The notes below the pieces were generated by a model that was not told the DNA's origin, ran no database searches, and worked only from the letters and a program-made list of their open reading frames with translations. This document shows, piece after piece, positions 20,788 to 29,061 of a DNA stretch of 64,000 nt; within the stretch, counting starts at the first letter, position 1; the number at the start of each line of letters is the position of its first letter. The stretch covers positions 222,908-286,907 of the forward strand of contig NZ_FNCP01000003.1 in NCBI RefSeq assembly GCF_900100785.1. Direction: 5' to 3'. The DNA comes from Desulfosporosinus hippei DSM 8344 (GTDB lineage Bacteria > Bacillota > Desulfitobacteriia > Desulfitobacteriales > Desulfitobacteriaceae). Both the position numbers and the translations under genes were made by a program.

Positions 20788-22413
20788 TTAGACAATTCCC
20801 ATCACAACTTTAGCAATATTGACTGTATGTTCATCCATTTGATACAAGAGATATATTGAATCTAAGGTAGCATAGCGATAAATTTCTTCGATTTTTAGGT
20901 TGCCTTCTTGGCTGTTCGGTTGTGGGCATTGGGCGAGAAAATTAAACTGTAAGTCTCTCTGGATTCGGGAGGTTTCCGGATGCTCACGTATTACTTCCGC
21001 CGCGATTTGAGAATCCCATAGTGTGAGAGCCTGCATTACCTTAGCAAAGTTACAGCTTACACGTTGATATAGCTCATCAAGATGTTTCCAGTTTTCTGCA
21101 GGAACTTTCATGGTTTCACGAGGCAATTTCTTAGCTAAAAGCGCCATGGCCATCACTGCATCTCCGATATACTCAAATTCCTTAGCAATAAACTGGATTT
21201 TCATACTCTCTTCAGCTTGCTCATCTGTAAGTCCTCTCTGAGAAAGGACAGCCAGAAAACGCATAGTATGTCGGTAATACCAATCCACTCCCTCTTCAAC
21301 CTCGGAGATCTCTTCCACCAAATTATCACTATTGGCGAGGAGAATAGCAGGAATTTTTTGCATCATTCTTGCGCCAATGAAATCACCTAAAGCTCGCATT
21401 TCACCGTTAGCCTGTTTAAGGGCTACAGCCGGAACTTCTATCGACACCTCATCGATTACTTGAAACTTTAAAGGGCTATCTTTGTCCCCTCGATCCGGAA
21501 CCATACGCTTCAGGCCTTTGGCTATAAGGCCATTGAGGGGGTAGAAAATTATTACCATCAAGACTGCAAATAATAAATGAGCATTGGCAACCTGTCGCTG
21601 TAAATTCCCCGTTGTCCATTGGATGAGCTGAGAAAATTGTGTCAAAAATGGATACATTAGCACTGCTGCCAATACCTTATAACCTGTGTTCGCTAAAGCT
21701 GTGCGTTTGGCGTCCATTTTTTGAGCCGTTAAACTCGTCAACAAGGTTGTCACCGTTCCCCCTATATGAGCTCCAATGACCAAAGGGACAATCGCCTGCA
21801 GTTCTAATAGACCTTGCCCGGCAAGAGACATCATAATCGCAAAAACTGCCGTACTGCTCTGGATTATAGTCGTTAAGATCAGTCCTACAAGGATTGCCAG
21901 AAAGGGATGACTTCCCAATTGAGCAAGAAAGCCAAAGACTTCCGGAATATTTCGCAGGGGAGCTGAAGCGTTTGACATATTAGACATCCCTACAAAGATC
22001 AAGCCAAAACCTATCAGAGAATGTCCTAAATGCCTCCACTGCTTCTTACCTGAAAAATAAAGAACAAAGCCAATAAAGATGGCCCCCAGAGCTATATCGA
22101 GAATTTGAAAGGCTATGAGTTGAATAGAGATTGAGGTTCCTACAGCCGAGCCTAAAACCATTCCTAATGCCTGGCCAAGATTCATCATTCCCGCATTGAC
22201 GAACTCCACAACCAATACTGTGGTGGCTGCACTGCTTTGAAAAGCAACTGTCATAACTATACCCAGCAGAACAGCCATAAAGGGCTTCTTCGTCAGTGAT
22301 TGAAGAATTTGCTTAAGTCGATGTGCAGCAAACTTTTGCAAGGCATCTGAGGTTGTCTGTACCCCATACATAAAAAGACCCAACCCGCCCAAGAAAACTA
22401 AAATTGTACCCAT
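20788..22413 (-). CDS. Na+/phosphate cotransporter with PhoU-like tail
   Basis: 541 aa, NptA/YjbB type. The N-terminal 300 residues hold about eight helices and the two inverted QSSAATT and QSSTAVF repeats that define the Na/Pi-II fold. The C-terminal 200 residues are helical and PhoU-like (QFIAKEFEYIGDAVMAMALLAK). Moves phosphate with sodium; in bacteria often an exporter or overflow route. It could dispose of phosphate released by glycerol-phosphate breakdown (inference). First gene of the block after the rpoN terminator. ATG at 22413 has only a weak ribosome site. Confidence 0.92.
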   Translation of the reverse strand: MGTILVFLGGLGLFMYGVQTTSDALQKFAAHRLKQILQSLTKKPFMAVLLGIVMTVAFQSSAATTVLVVEFVNAGMMNLGQALGMVLGSAVGTSISIQLIAFQILDIALGAIFIGFVLYFSGKKQWRHLGHSLIGFGLIFVGMSNMSNASAPLRNIPEVFGFLAQLGSHPFLAILVGLILTTIIQSSTAVFAIMMSLAGQGLLELQAIVPLVIGAHIGGTVTTLLTSLTAQKMDAKRTALANTGYKVLAAVLMYPFLTQFSQLIQWTTGNLQRQVANAHLLFAVLMVIIFYPLNGLIAKGLKRMVPDRGDKDSPLKFQVIDEVSIEVPAVALKQANGEMRALGDFIGARMMQKIPAILLANSDNLVEEISEVEEGVDWYYRHTMRFLAVLSQRGLTDEQAEESMKIQFIAKEFEYIGDAVMAMALLAKKLPRETMKVPAENWKHLDELYQRVSCNFAKVMQALTLWDSQIAAEVIREHPETSRIQRDLQFNFLAQCPQPNSQEGNLKIEEIYRYATLDSIYLLYQMDEHTVNIAKVVMGIV

Positions 22414-22518
22414 CCAACCTATAAGCTTTCAACTCCTTATGTCATCCCAAAATTAAAATTTCCTAATTCACTTTAAGTCAGCTATTCCTGAAGGATAATT
22501 TCATTTCTAAATACTATG

Positions 22519-22565
22519 AAAAAAAGCCACAAATAAACCTGCCTAAAACAGATTAATTTGCGGCT
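22519..22565 (-). terminator. Terminator between rpoN and the Na/Pi cotransporter gene
   Basis: Minus-strand stem (AGCCGCAAATTAA with TTTATTTGTGGCT, one G-U) followed by seven T. It ends the rapZ-yvcK-whiA-rpoN transcript after it has passed repeat copy 2. Confidence 0.88.
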
Positions 22566-22623
22566 TTCTCTATAACTCCAGCCTTAAATATCAAGTTCAG
22601 AATTGACTGACATTAGCTGCTTT

Positions 22624-22833
22624 ATCCGATGACTACCAGCCGTAAGACTCCCATCTTCTATAAGTACGAAAGCATCCAGCGGATGCTATCGCCGAACCGC
22701 AAACTACACAGAACAACTTTAGCGGTGAGGATGAGATAACGGCTGCTACGTCCCTGGATAAGTTCTTCTAAGCTTCAGATGGAGTAAGTATTCCTCTTAG
22801 GCAAACTCCATCTGAAGCTAAGAATCACTTGAT
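22624..22833 (+). repeat. Palindromic repeat family, copy 2 (210 bp)
   Basis: Begins ATCCGATGAC at 22624 and ends CACTTGAT at 22833, inverted relative to copy 1. Shares with copy 1 the segment with ACCGC/GCGGT pairing in the interior, but has a shorter insert with an AGCATCC/GGATGCT hairpin. The terminal stem near 22770-22825 has 19 of 20 bp paired. Lies between rpoN and the Na/Pi gene. The rest of 22834-22922 contains only a GC-rich small hairpin near 22876. Confidence 0.88.
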
Positions 22834-22922
22834 ATAATATACGCATTCTCATAAATTAGCAATTAATTTTTCGGGGGCATTCCCCCCGTATTCCTGACCT
22901 CTTAATTTGAAACTAAGTCCTT

Positions 22923-24326
22923 CTAATATCTCTTCCTCACCGAAGTTGCTCCAATACCTAACTCATCTCGATACTTGGCAACTGTGCGTCGAGAAATTTC
23001 CATGTCCCTAGCCTTGAGCATTTCCGCTAGTTTCTGATCGGAATATGGAGATTTAGGATTTTCCGAAGCGATGATGTCACGCAGAACGAGTTTAATCACA
23101 TCCGTGGTTACCCCGGAGTCATTATTATTACCTCTACCCATACTGTTGGCAAAGAAGAATTTGAATTCGAAAACCCCTCGGGGAGTTTGGACATATTTGT
23201 GAGCAGTTGCTCTGCTGACTGTTGACTCATGAACTCCAATTTCTTCAGCAATATCTCTTAGGGTGAGGGGTCTTAGATGACGAATCCCATTACGAAGGAA
23301 ATCACTTTGCCACTTGACAATAGCGTCTGCGACTTTATAAAGAGTGAGACGCCGCTGTTCTATGCTACGAATGAGCCAGGCAGCTGCATTTAGTTTTTGT
23401 TCCACGAATTTACGTGTGTCACTTCCCTCCTCCTGAGATAAGGCATCTCGGTAAGCCTTATTCACTCCTAAACGAGGGACAGTGATATCATTAACCAGGA
23501 TGATAAACTCTCCTTCAATCTCTTCAATGACTACATCCGGAACGATATAGCGTACTTCACCGGGGCCAGAAAAGCGAAGTCCAGGCTTTGGATCCAGCTT
23601 TCGGATAACATCAGCTAACTCTTGAACCCTACTTAAAGAAATTTTTAAGGAATGAGCAATTCGTTGCAGCCGTCCTACCGCTAAATCTTCCAGATGTTTA
23701 ATAAACTCTGGTAGTTCAGGTGGACAGTCGGGCAGAATTGGTAATTGGAGCAATAAGCATTCCTCTAAATTCCGAGCCCCTACACCCAAGGGATCCAGAC
23801 TCTGAACTGCCGCCAATGCTTTTTCCGCCTCACCCTGTGAAACCTTCATTTCACGAGCTACATCCTCGATAGAGACTGTGAGATATCCCTTTTCATTCAA
23901 GTTCCCAACAATATACTCGGCGACATCTAAAGAACATGTGACTTTTTGGACATGCAGTTGTTCAAGCAAATGCTCTAACAGAGTAGGCGCAGCTGCCACA
24001 AAAGGATCAAACCGTTGTTTGTCCTCGGTGATCACTCTTTCTTGGCGCACCCTATTTTCATCCTGATCATGGACATAGTCCTGCCAGTCTACTTCCCATT
24101 TATCAGTGGCCGGGCTTTCCTCCACTACCGCAGGGGGCTCCGCTTCAACCTTACTGTCCACACTTTCCTCTAGATTCTCCAGTAAAGGATTCTCTAAAAG
24201 CTGTTCCTCAACATACGTGGAAAGGTCAAGTGCGGACAACTGCAAAATAGTAATTGCTTGCCGCAACTCTGGAGTCATAATGAGTTTTTGAGTTTGCTCG
24301 AGACTCAGACCATATCCTAACCGCAC
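22923..24326 (-). CDS. rpoN: RNA polymerase sigma-54 factor
   Basis: 467 aa. Three sigma-54 regions: N-terminal Gln/Leu-rich activator-interacting segment (SLEQTQKLIMTPELRQAITILQ split here as SLEQTQKLIM and TPELRQAITIL), core-binding middle part, and the C-terminal helix-turn-helix IGVHESTVSRA with the RpoN box ISRRTVAKYRDEL close to the end. Directs transcription from -24/-12 promoters with an AAA+ activator; none of those activators is in the window. Lies 44 nt after whiA in the same direction, as in several Clostridia. Confidence 0.96.
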   Translation of the reverse strand: MRLGYGLSLEQTQKLIMTPELRQAITILQLSALDLSTYVEEQLLENPLLENLEESVDSKVEAEPPAVVEESPATDKWEVDWQDYVHDQDENRVRQERVITEDKQRFDPFVAAAPTLLEHLLEQLHVQKVTCSLDVAEYIVGNLNEKGYLTVSIEDVAREMKVSQGEAEKALAAVQSLDPLGVGARNLEECLLLQLPILPDCPPELPEFIKHLEDLAVGRLQRIAHSLKISLSRVQELADVIRKLDPKPGLRFSGPGEVRYIVPDVVIEEIEGEFIILVNDITVPRLGVNKAYRDALSQEEGSDTRKFVEQKLNAAAWLIRSIEQRRLTLYKVADAIVKWQSDFLRNGIRHLRPLTLRDIAEEIGVHESTVSRATAHKYVQTPRGVFEFKFFFANSMGRGNNNDSGVTTDVIKLVLRDIIASENPKSPYSDQKLAEMLKARDMEISRRTVAKYRDELGIGATSVRKRY

Positions 24327-24370
24327 CTTATTCCCCCCTATACTGATTTGAAAATAATCCTTACTAAATC

Positions 24371-25315
24371 TTAAGTTCCTATTTTCTGGTTCCTGATTCG
24401 ATCTGCTAGCTCATCAATTTTTCGCATACGATGATTGACACCAGACTTTCCCACCTTTGGTCTTAACATATCTCCCAGTTCCTTTAGGCTGGCTTCAGAG
24501 TATGCTAAGCGGAGCTCGGCTATTTCCCGCAAAGTAGGCGGCAAAGACTGCAGCCCTACCGTATCTGCAATGAATTGAATGTTCTCCAATTGACGTACCG
24601 CAGCATCGACAATTTTATCGAGATTAGCAGTCTCACAATTAACGAGACGGTTTACTTGATTTCGCACATCTTTAAGAACTCGGACATTTTCAAATTCCAG
24701 GAGGGCATGATGTGCTCCAATAAAGCCCAAGAAATCCACAATATGTTCACTCTCTTTGAGATAAACAACATACCAATTCTTTCGCATACTTACTTTGGCA
24801 CCTAATTTAAATCTATTGATCAGTTGACATAATTCTTGGGCATGTTGTTCATCATTACTGACAATTTCAAGATGATAGGTACCTTCAGGATTATTGATAG
24901 ATCCCCCCGCTAAGAAGGCTCCTCTCAAATAGGCCTTTTGATCACAACGCTTTTTGATAAGACTCGGCGTAATTCCCAGGTAAATCTGCCCCTGATTATC
25001 AAGCAGCCCTAAGTTCTGAAGGTCTTCTAACCCCCGGGGATGGATTCTGACCAGATATGAGTTGTTCTTTCTCAGCCTTAGCTTACGTCGTACCACAACG
25101 TCCACCTGGCGTTTTAGCACATCCTTGGCTAAGCGATAGATCTTACGAGCTACGGGAGCACTCTCCGTGATCACATTTAAGGTGAATTGTTGATTTGAAC
25201 TAATTTGGAGTGTTCCATCCATGCGAACCAAAGCGGCTAATTCCGCTAAATCACAGCAAGGTTTCTCGCTGCCTAAACGAGCAAGCTCTTCTTTCGTAAC
25301 AGCACTAAAGGACAC
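24371..25315 (-). CDS. whiA: DNA-binding protein WhiA
   Basis: 314 aa. N-terminal LAGLIDADG-like domain lacking nuclease residues (about 90-200, including [17 protein letters not shown]), and a C-terminal helix-turn-helix ([15 protein letters not shown] and [12 protein letters not shown]). Conserved regulator of cell division and, in some lineages, sporulation. Usually packed tightly behind yvcK; here 267 nt containing repeat copy 3 lie between them. Confidence 0.95.
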   Translation of the reverse strand: MSFSAVTKEELARLGSEKPCCDLAELAALVRMDGTLQISSNQQFTLNVITESAPVARKIYRLAKDVLKRQVDVVVRRKLRLRKNNSYLVRIHPRGLEDLQNLGLLDNQGQIYLGITPSLIKKRCDQKAYLRGAFLAGGSINNPEGTYHLEIVSNDEQHAQELCQLINRFKLGAKVSMRKNWYVVYLKESEHIVDFLGFIGAHHALLEFENVRVLKDVRNQVNRLVNCETANLDKIVDAAVRQLENIQFIADTVGLQSLPPTLREIAELRLAYSEASLKELGDMLRPKVGKSGVNHRMRKIDELADRIRNQKIGT

Positions 25316-25404
25316 AATCTCTAGCCCCCTTAATCGTGGTACGATCTTCGAAATTCTTTATTCAGTACGAATGGAATTCGAGATCGATAATCACACTAGG
25401 GTTT

Positions 25405-25542
25405 ATCCGATGACTACCAGCCGTAAGACTCCTATAAGTGGGAGATAACGGCTGCTACGTCCCTGGATAAGTTCTTCTAAGCTTCAGATGGAGTAAGTAT
25501 TCCTCTTAGGCAAACTCCATCTGAAGCTAAGAATCACTTGAT
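25405..25542 (+). repeat. Palindromic repeat family, copy 3 (shortest, 138 bp)
   Basis: ATCCGATGAC start and CACTTGAT end match the other copies, but the interior is reduced to a CTCC/GGAG mini-hairpin between the CAGCCGT and ACGGCTG arms. The long terminal stem is intact. Lies between yvcK and whiA, antisense to their transcription. Confidence 0.88.
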
Positions 25543-25582
25543 CCTAGCAGTTCAACAAACTTCTTAAAATACTAAGTATCTT

Positions 25583-26956
25583 CTATAACTCTTTTCGGAG
25601 CTTTCGAGTGAGCAAATATGAATCGATCAGAGCAATACGCTCTCCCATTGGTTTTAGGCGGAAAAGCAGCCGGATTAGTTCCCTTGCCAACCGATCCGAA
25701 TCGTGACGCACCACATTTCTCTCTTGCACTAAATTTGCTTCAAAATATTTGGCTCCTAAATGGTGAACCATTTTGGGATCAGCCATAACCGGAGCAGCTT
25801 CTTCCTGACTATAGCGCTTTAAAAGTGGGGCGGTTATTTCGCCACGTGAAGCAAGGACTGCATCGACAAAGCCTGAACCACAGTGGTCTATTATTGCTTG
25901 AAGATGATCCGAGACTTTGTAGCCATCCGTCTCCCCTTTTTCTGTCATAACATTACATACATAAACACAAGGAGCGCTGGCTTCCCTGATTTTTTCTCTG
26001 AGCCCTAAGACTAATAGGTTAGGCAAAACACTGGTATAGAGACTTCCCGGCCCTAAAACTATAAGGTCTGCTTCTTCAATTGCCTTTAAAGCGTCAGGCA
26101 AAGGAGCACAATTGCTGGGTTCCAGGTAAACCCTCTTTATTTTTCCTTCAGTAGTTCGGATGGTAGTTTCCCCAACAACACGAGTTCCGTCTTCCAAATC
26201 AGCCGTTAAAACGACTTGTTCTAAGGTGGTAGGAAACACCTTTCCACGAATAGCAAAGACTTTGCTGACTTGTTCAATTCCTTTTTGAAAATCACCAAAA
26301 GTATCCGTTAACCCTGCTAAAAGCAAATTCCCTAAACTATGACCCTCTAGAGCTCCACTTTCAAAACGATAGGAAAAGAGCGTATTCATAGTATCCTCTG
26401 TCTCTGCCAAAGCTACCATGCAATTGCGCACATCCCCCGGCGGCTGGATTCCTAATTCGTCACGCAGCTTTCCTGAACTTCCTCCATCATCAGATACCGT
26501 AACAATTGCGGTGAGATTGCAAGTGTATTTCTTTAGGCCACGCAAGAGAGCAGAAAGCCCCGTTCCGCCGCCAACCACTACAATTCTAGGTCCTCTGCGT
26601 AAATGATGTCTTGAATAGATCCTATCCACAATTCTAACTTCGTTCTCAGGGATTACAGTAGAGATTATCGAATAAAGCATTCGTTTAAAACCAACGATGA
26701 TAGCAATAATCCCTAAAGCGCTGATAATTGCCCCTGTTGGCACGGTAGTATGCTTGGTACTGCCCGTCAAACGATAAATAACTTCTCGAAATTGCAGCTC
26801 GGCATAGCCGATAGCCACTCCGTCGTTCATGACGGAAAAGCCTGTTGCAAAAAGGAAAATCCCCAACACTGCGAGAATGAACCACCTTTTTACCTTCAAA
26901 TCAGGGTAGAGCCATTTTAAGTAACGATATATCTGATCGTATTTTTTGGGGTTCAT
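25583..26956 (-). CDS. yvcK: YvcK/CofD-like gluconeogenesis and morphogenesis factor
   Basis: 457 aa. Two N-terminal hydrophobic helices (about 25-42 and 72-92) precede the cytoplasmic CofD-like domain, which starts with VVVGGGTGLSALL near residue 130 and holds VSDDGGSSGKLRDELG. B. subtilis YvcK, which lacks the helices, binds UDP-sugars and is needed on gluconeogenic carbon sources; the membrane-anchored form is common in Clostridia. Its ATG overlaps the rapZ stop (ATGA). Confidence 0.93.
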   Translation of the reverse strand: MNPKKYDQIYRYLKWLYPDLKVKRWFILAVLGIFLFATGFSVMNDGVAIGYAELQFREVIYRLTGSTKHTTVPTGAIISALGIIAIIVGFKRMLYSIISTVIPENEVRIVDRIYSRHHLRRGPRIVVVGGGTGLSALLRGLKKYTCNLTAIVTVSDDGGSSGKLRDELGIQPPGDVRNCMVALAETEDTMNTLFSYRFESGALEGHSLGNLLLAGLTDTFGDFQKGIEQVSKVFAIRGKVFPTTLEQVVLTADLEDGTRVVGETTIRTTEGKIKRVYLEPSNCAPLPDALKAIEEADLIVLGPGSLYTSVLPNLLVLGLREKIREASAPCVYVCNVMTEKGETDGYKVSDHLQAIIDHCGSGFVDAVLASRGEITAPLLKRYSQEEAAPVMADPKMVHHLGAKYFEANLVQERNVVRHDSDRLARELIRLLFRLKPMGERIALIDSYLLTRKLRKEL

Positions 26957-27846
26957 CGCGTTTTTCCACGCTTTTGGTTCTTTGTGGCATCCCGGTGAGT
27001 TACCCTGATCGAATAATCACGTTCTATTAAAAAACTCCCTACTCTTTCCGCAATAGCAACGGAGCGATGTTGTCCACCCGTACAACCAATCCCAATAACC
27101 AAGTGGGTCTTTCCTTCTTTAATATAATTAGGCAGAATGTATTCTAATAAATCCAAGTATTTTTCCATAAATTCTCTGGCCATTTGATTGCCAAAGACAT
27201 ACTCTCGAACGGATTCATGTTCTCCTGTAAAAGGGCGTAATGCTTCAACGTAAAACGGGTTTGGCAGAAACCGCACATCCATGACTAGATCAGCATCCAT
27301 TGGTATTCCATATTTAAAGCCAAAAGATATAACTGAAACAGCCATCTGTCCCAAACCCTGGGCTTTGCAGAACAGCTCTGCAACTTGACTGCGAAGTTGT
27401 TGGGCACTTAAGTTCGTTGTATCGATAATGTTGTCTGCTCGAATTCTTAATTCTTCCAATTGCTGACGTTCTGCCTGAATCCCATCTAATACTCGTCCCT
27501 GAGGAGAAAGGGGATGCCTGCGCCTTGATTCCTTATAACGACGAATTAAAGTTTCATCTGAGGCATCCAGGAAGAGTACTTCCAGCCGAAAGCCTTCCTT
27601 TTCTAAATTATTTAATGCTTCACTAAGAGAGGAAAAAAACTCTCCGCCGCGCAAATCACAGACGATCGCTGCTTTAGAGACCTTTCCCCTAGACTGAGCA
27701 CAAAGCTCTGCAAACTTAACCAGAAAGGTAGGGGGTAAATTATCCACACAGAAAAATCCTTGGTCTTCAAGACTTTGCATCGCTTGAGTTCGACCTGCTC
27801 CTGATAAACCAGTAATAACAATTAGTTCAAGTCCTTGTTTATTCAT
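26953..27846 (-). CDS. rapZ: RNase adapter protein RapZ / YvcJ-like nucleotide-binding protein
   Basis: 297 aa. P-loop GLSGAGRTQAMQSLED near residue 13, with Arg where many family members have Lys, and C-terminal GCTGGQHRSVAIAE typical of the family. In enterobacteria RapZ guides GlmZ decay; in Gram-positives the homologue YvcJ binds nucleotides and has a less clear role. RBS GAGGAGGTGAA. First gene of rapZ-yvcK-whiA(-rpoN). Confidence 0.94.
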   Translation of the reverse strand: MNKQGLELIVITGLSGAGRTQAMQSLEDQGFFCVDNLPPTFLVKFAELCAQSRGKVSKAAIVCDLRGGEFFSSLSEALNNLEKEGFRLEVLFLDASDETLIRRYKESRRRHPLSPQGRVLDGIQAERQQLEELRIRADNIIDTTNLSAQQLRSQVAELFCKAQGLGQMAVSVISFGFKYGIPMDADLVMDVRFLPNPFYVEALRPFTGEHESVREYVFGNQMAREFMEKYLDLLEYILPNYIKEGKTHLVIGIGCTGGQHRSVAIAERVGSFLIERDYSIRVTHRDATKNQKRGKTR

Positions 27847-27869
27847 TCATTTCACCTCCTCTTATTATA

Positions 27870-29048
27870 TTATGGCTGCTCCTTTACCGATAAAACTTTT
27901 CCAGCTTGCTCTTGAGCAATATTTAGGGCCTCCTCAGGAGTGATATTACCTGTCAAAACATTATTCCACGCCTCATTTTGCAAAGGAATCAGCTTCCATT
28001 CCTGACTGTTTCCCTCCAAAGACCAGGCCTTGGCTAGTGCTTTACTTGCCTGAGGAAAGACACCTTTTTGAGCTTCTGGACGTCCGTAAAAGCTCATGTT
28101 AGCGGGAAGAAGACTTCCGGCATTCAGCATTGCTTCTTCAGCTTCCGGGGTGAGCAATGCTTTTTCAACGCTTTGAATCGCAGGGATCATTCCGGGGGTG
28201 GATTTAATGGCTGAATTCGCAATCCCCAGTGTAGTTCCAATGAGACCTTGCCCTTGTCCCCCCGTCAAATCGGAGAGAGGAATACTTCCCCACGGTACAT
28301 TTAGTTGAGTCAAATACTTGGCCAGACTTGCACCTGCTATTAAATACGGCGTCTGTCCATTAGCAAATGCCGCAGTCGCCGTTGGGTCAATGCGTAAAAG
28401 CTTGGCGTTTTTCCAGGTTAAGAGTTGTTGAATAAACAGCAAATTATTCGGATCGTTTAAGCTGATATTTTCCGAGTTGAGCAACCGCCCCCCCTGCCCA
28501 TTCCACCATACAGCTAGGGTTGCAGTATCCGGAGAGACCATCGAGACCCCCTTAGCTGCGAATATGTCTGTGAGAGCAGCCGGGGCTTCAGTAAGATCTG
28601 TTCTAAAATAAAGCAAAGGGATATCTGTCAGCCAGGGAAGAGCATACTCCACCCCTCCGAACCTAAAAGCAGCCAGGGTTGCCGGGTAGGCCTCTGAATC
28701 AGTATGAGCAGCCGGAGCTAAAGCCCCTTTACTATAGAGCTCATGAATAATCTCCCTTGAAGCAATGAATATCTCTGGCCCTTCCCCTCCTGCTTCCGCT
28801 TGGTAGGAGAAAGCTGCAAAGTTTGCCGCAGAAACATAGTTTAGTTTAACGATAACCTCGGGATTTGTCTGTTCAACGGCTTGAAGCTGCCCTTTTAATG
28901 CCTCTGCCTCAGCCCCTTGCAAAGAATGCCAAACATCGACAACCACCGGGGCAGGACCTCCGGGTTGTCCTGTCTGAGGGGCCGAAGAACAACCGGTTAC
29001 AAGTATTATGCTTACAATTACTATGAGTAAAAACCTTCGGGAAGTCAT
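27870..29048 (-). CDS. Extracellular solute-binding lipoprotein (family 1), orphan
   Basis: 392 aa from the ATG at 29048, just after the radical-SAM stop; the longer frame overlaps that gene. Signal peptide with lipobox LVTGC (Cys about 20). The remainder is a sugar-type binding-protein fold (VVDVWHSLQGAEAEAL, TLAVWWNGQGGRL, ALLTPEAEEAMLNAG). No permease or ATPase gene is adjacent, so its transport partner, if any, is elsewhere. It sits between the radical-SAM gene and rapZ, 23 nt before the latter, and is probably cotranscribed with both. Confidence 0.82.
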   Translation of the reverse strand: MTSRRFLLIVIVSIILVTGCSSAPQTGQPGGPAPVVVDVWHSLQGAEAEALKGQLQAVEQTNPEVIVKLNYVSAANFAAFSYQAEAGGEGPEIFIASREIIHELYSKGALAPAAHTDSEAYPATLAAFRFGGVEYALPWLTDIPLLYFRTDLTEAPAALTDIFAAKGVSMVSPDTATLAVWWNGQGGRLLNSENISLNDPNNLLFIQQLLTWKNAKLLRIDPTATAAFANGQTPYLIAGASLAKYLTQLNVPWGSIPLSDLTGGQGQGLIGTTLGIANSAIKSTPGMIPAIQSVEKALLTPEAEEAMLNAGSLLPANMSFYGRPEAQKGVFPQASKALAKAWSLEGNSQEWKLIPLQNEAWNNVLTGNITPEEALNIAQEQAGKVLSVKEQP

Positions 29049-29061
29049 AATAGCACCCCAT

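Noticed and set aside
22873..22893. CGGGGG/CCCCCG hairpin after rpoN as a terminator
   Set aside because: On the minus strand it is followed by A, not T; the real terminator is at 22519-22565.
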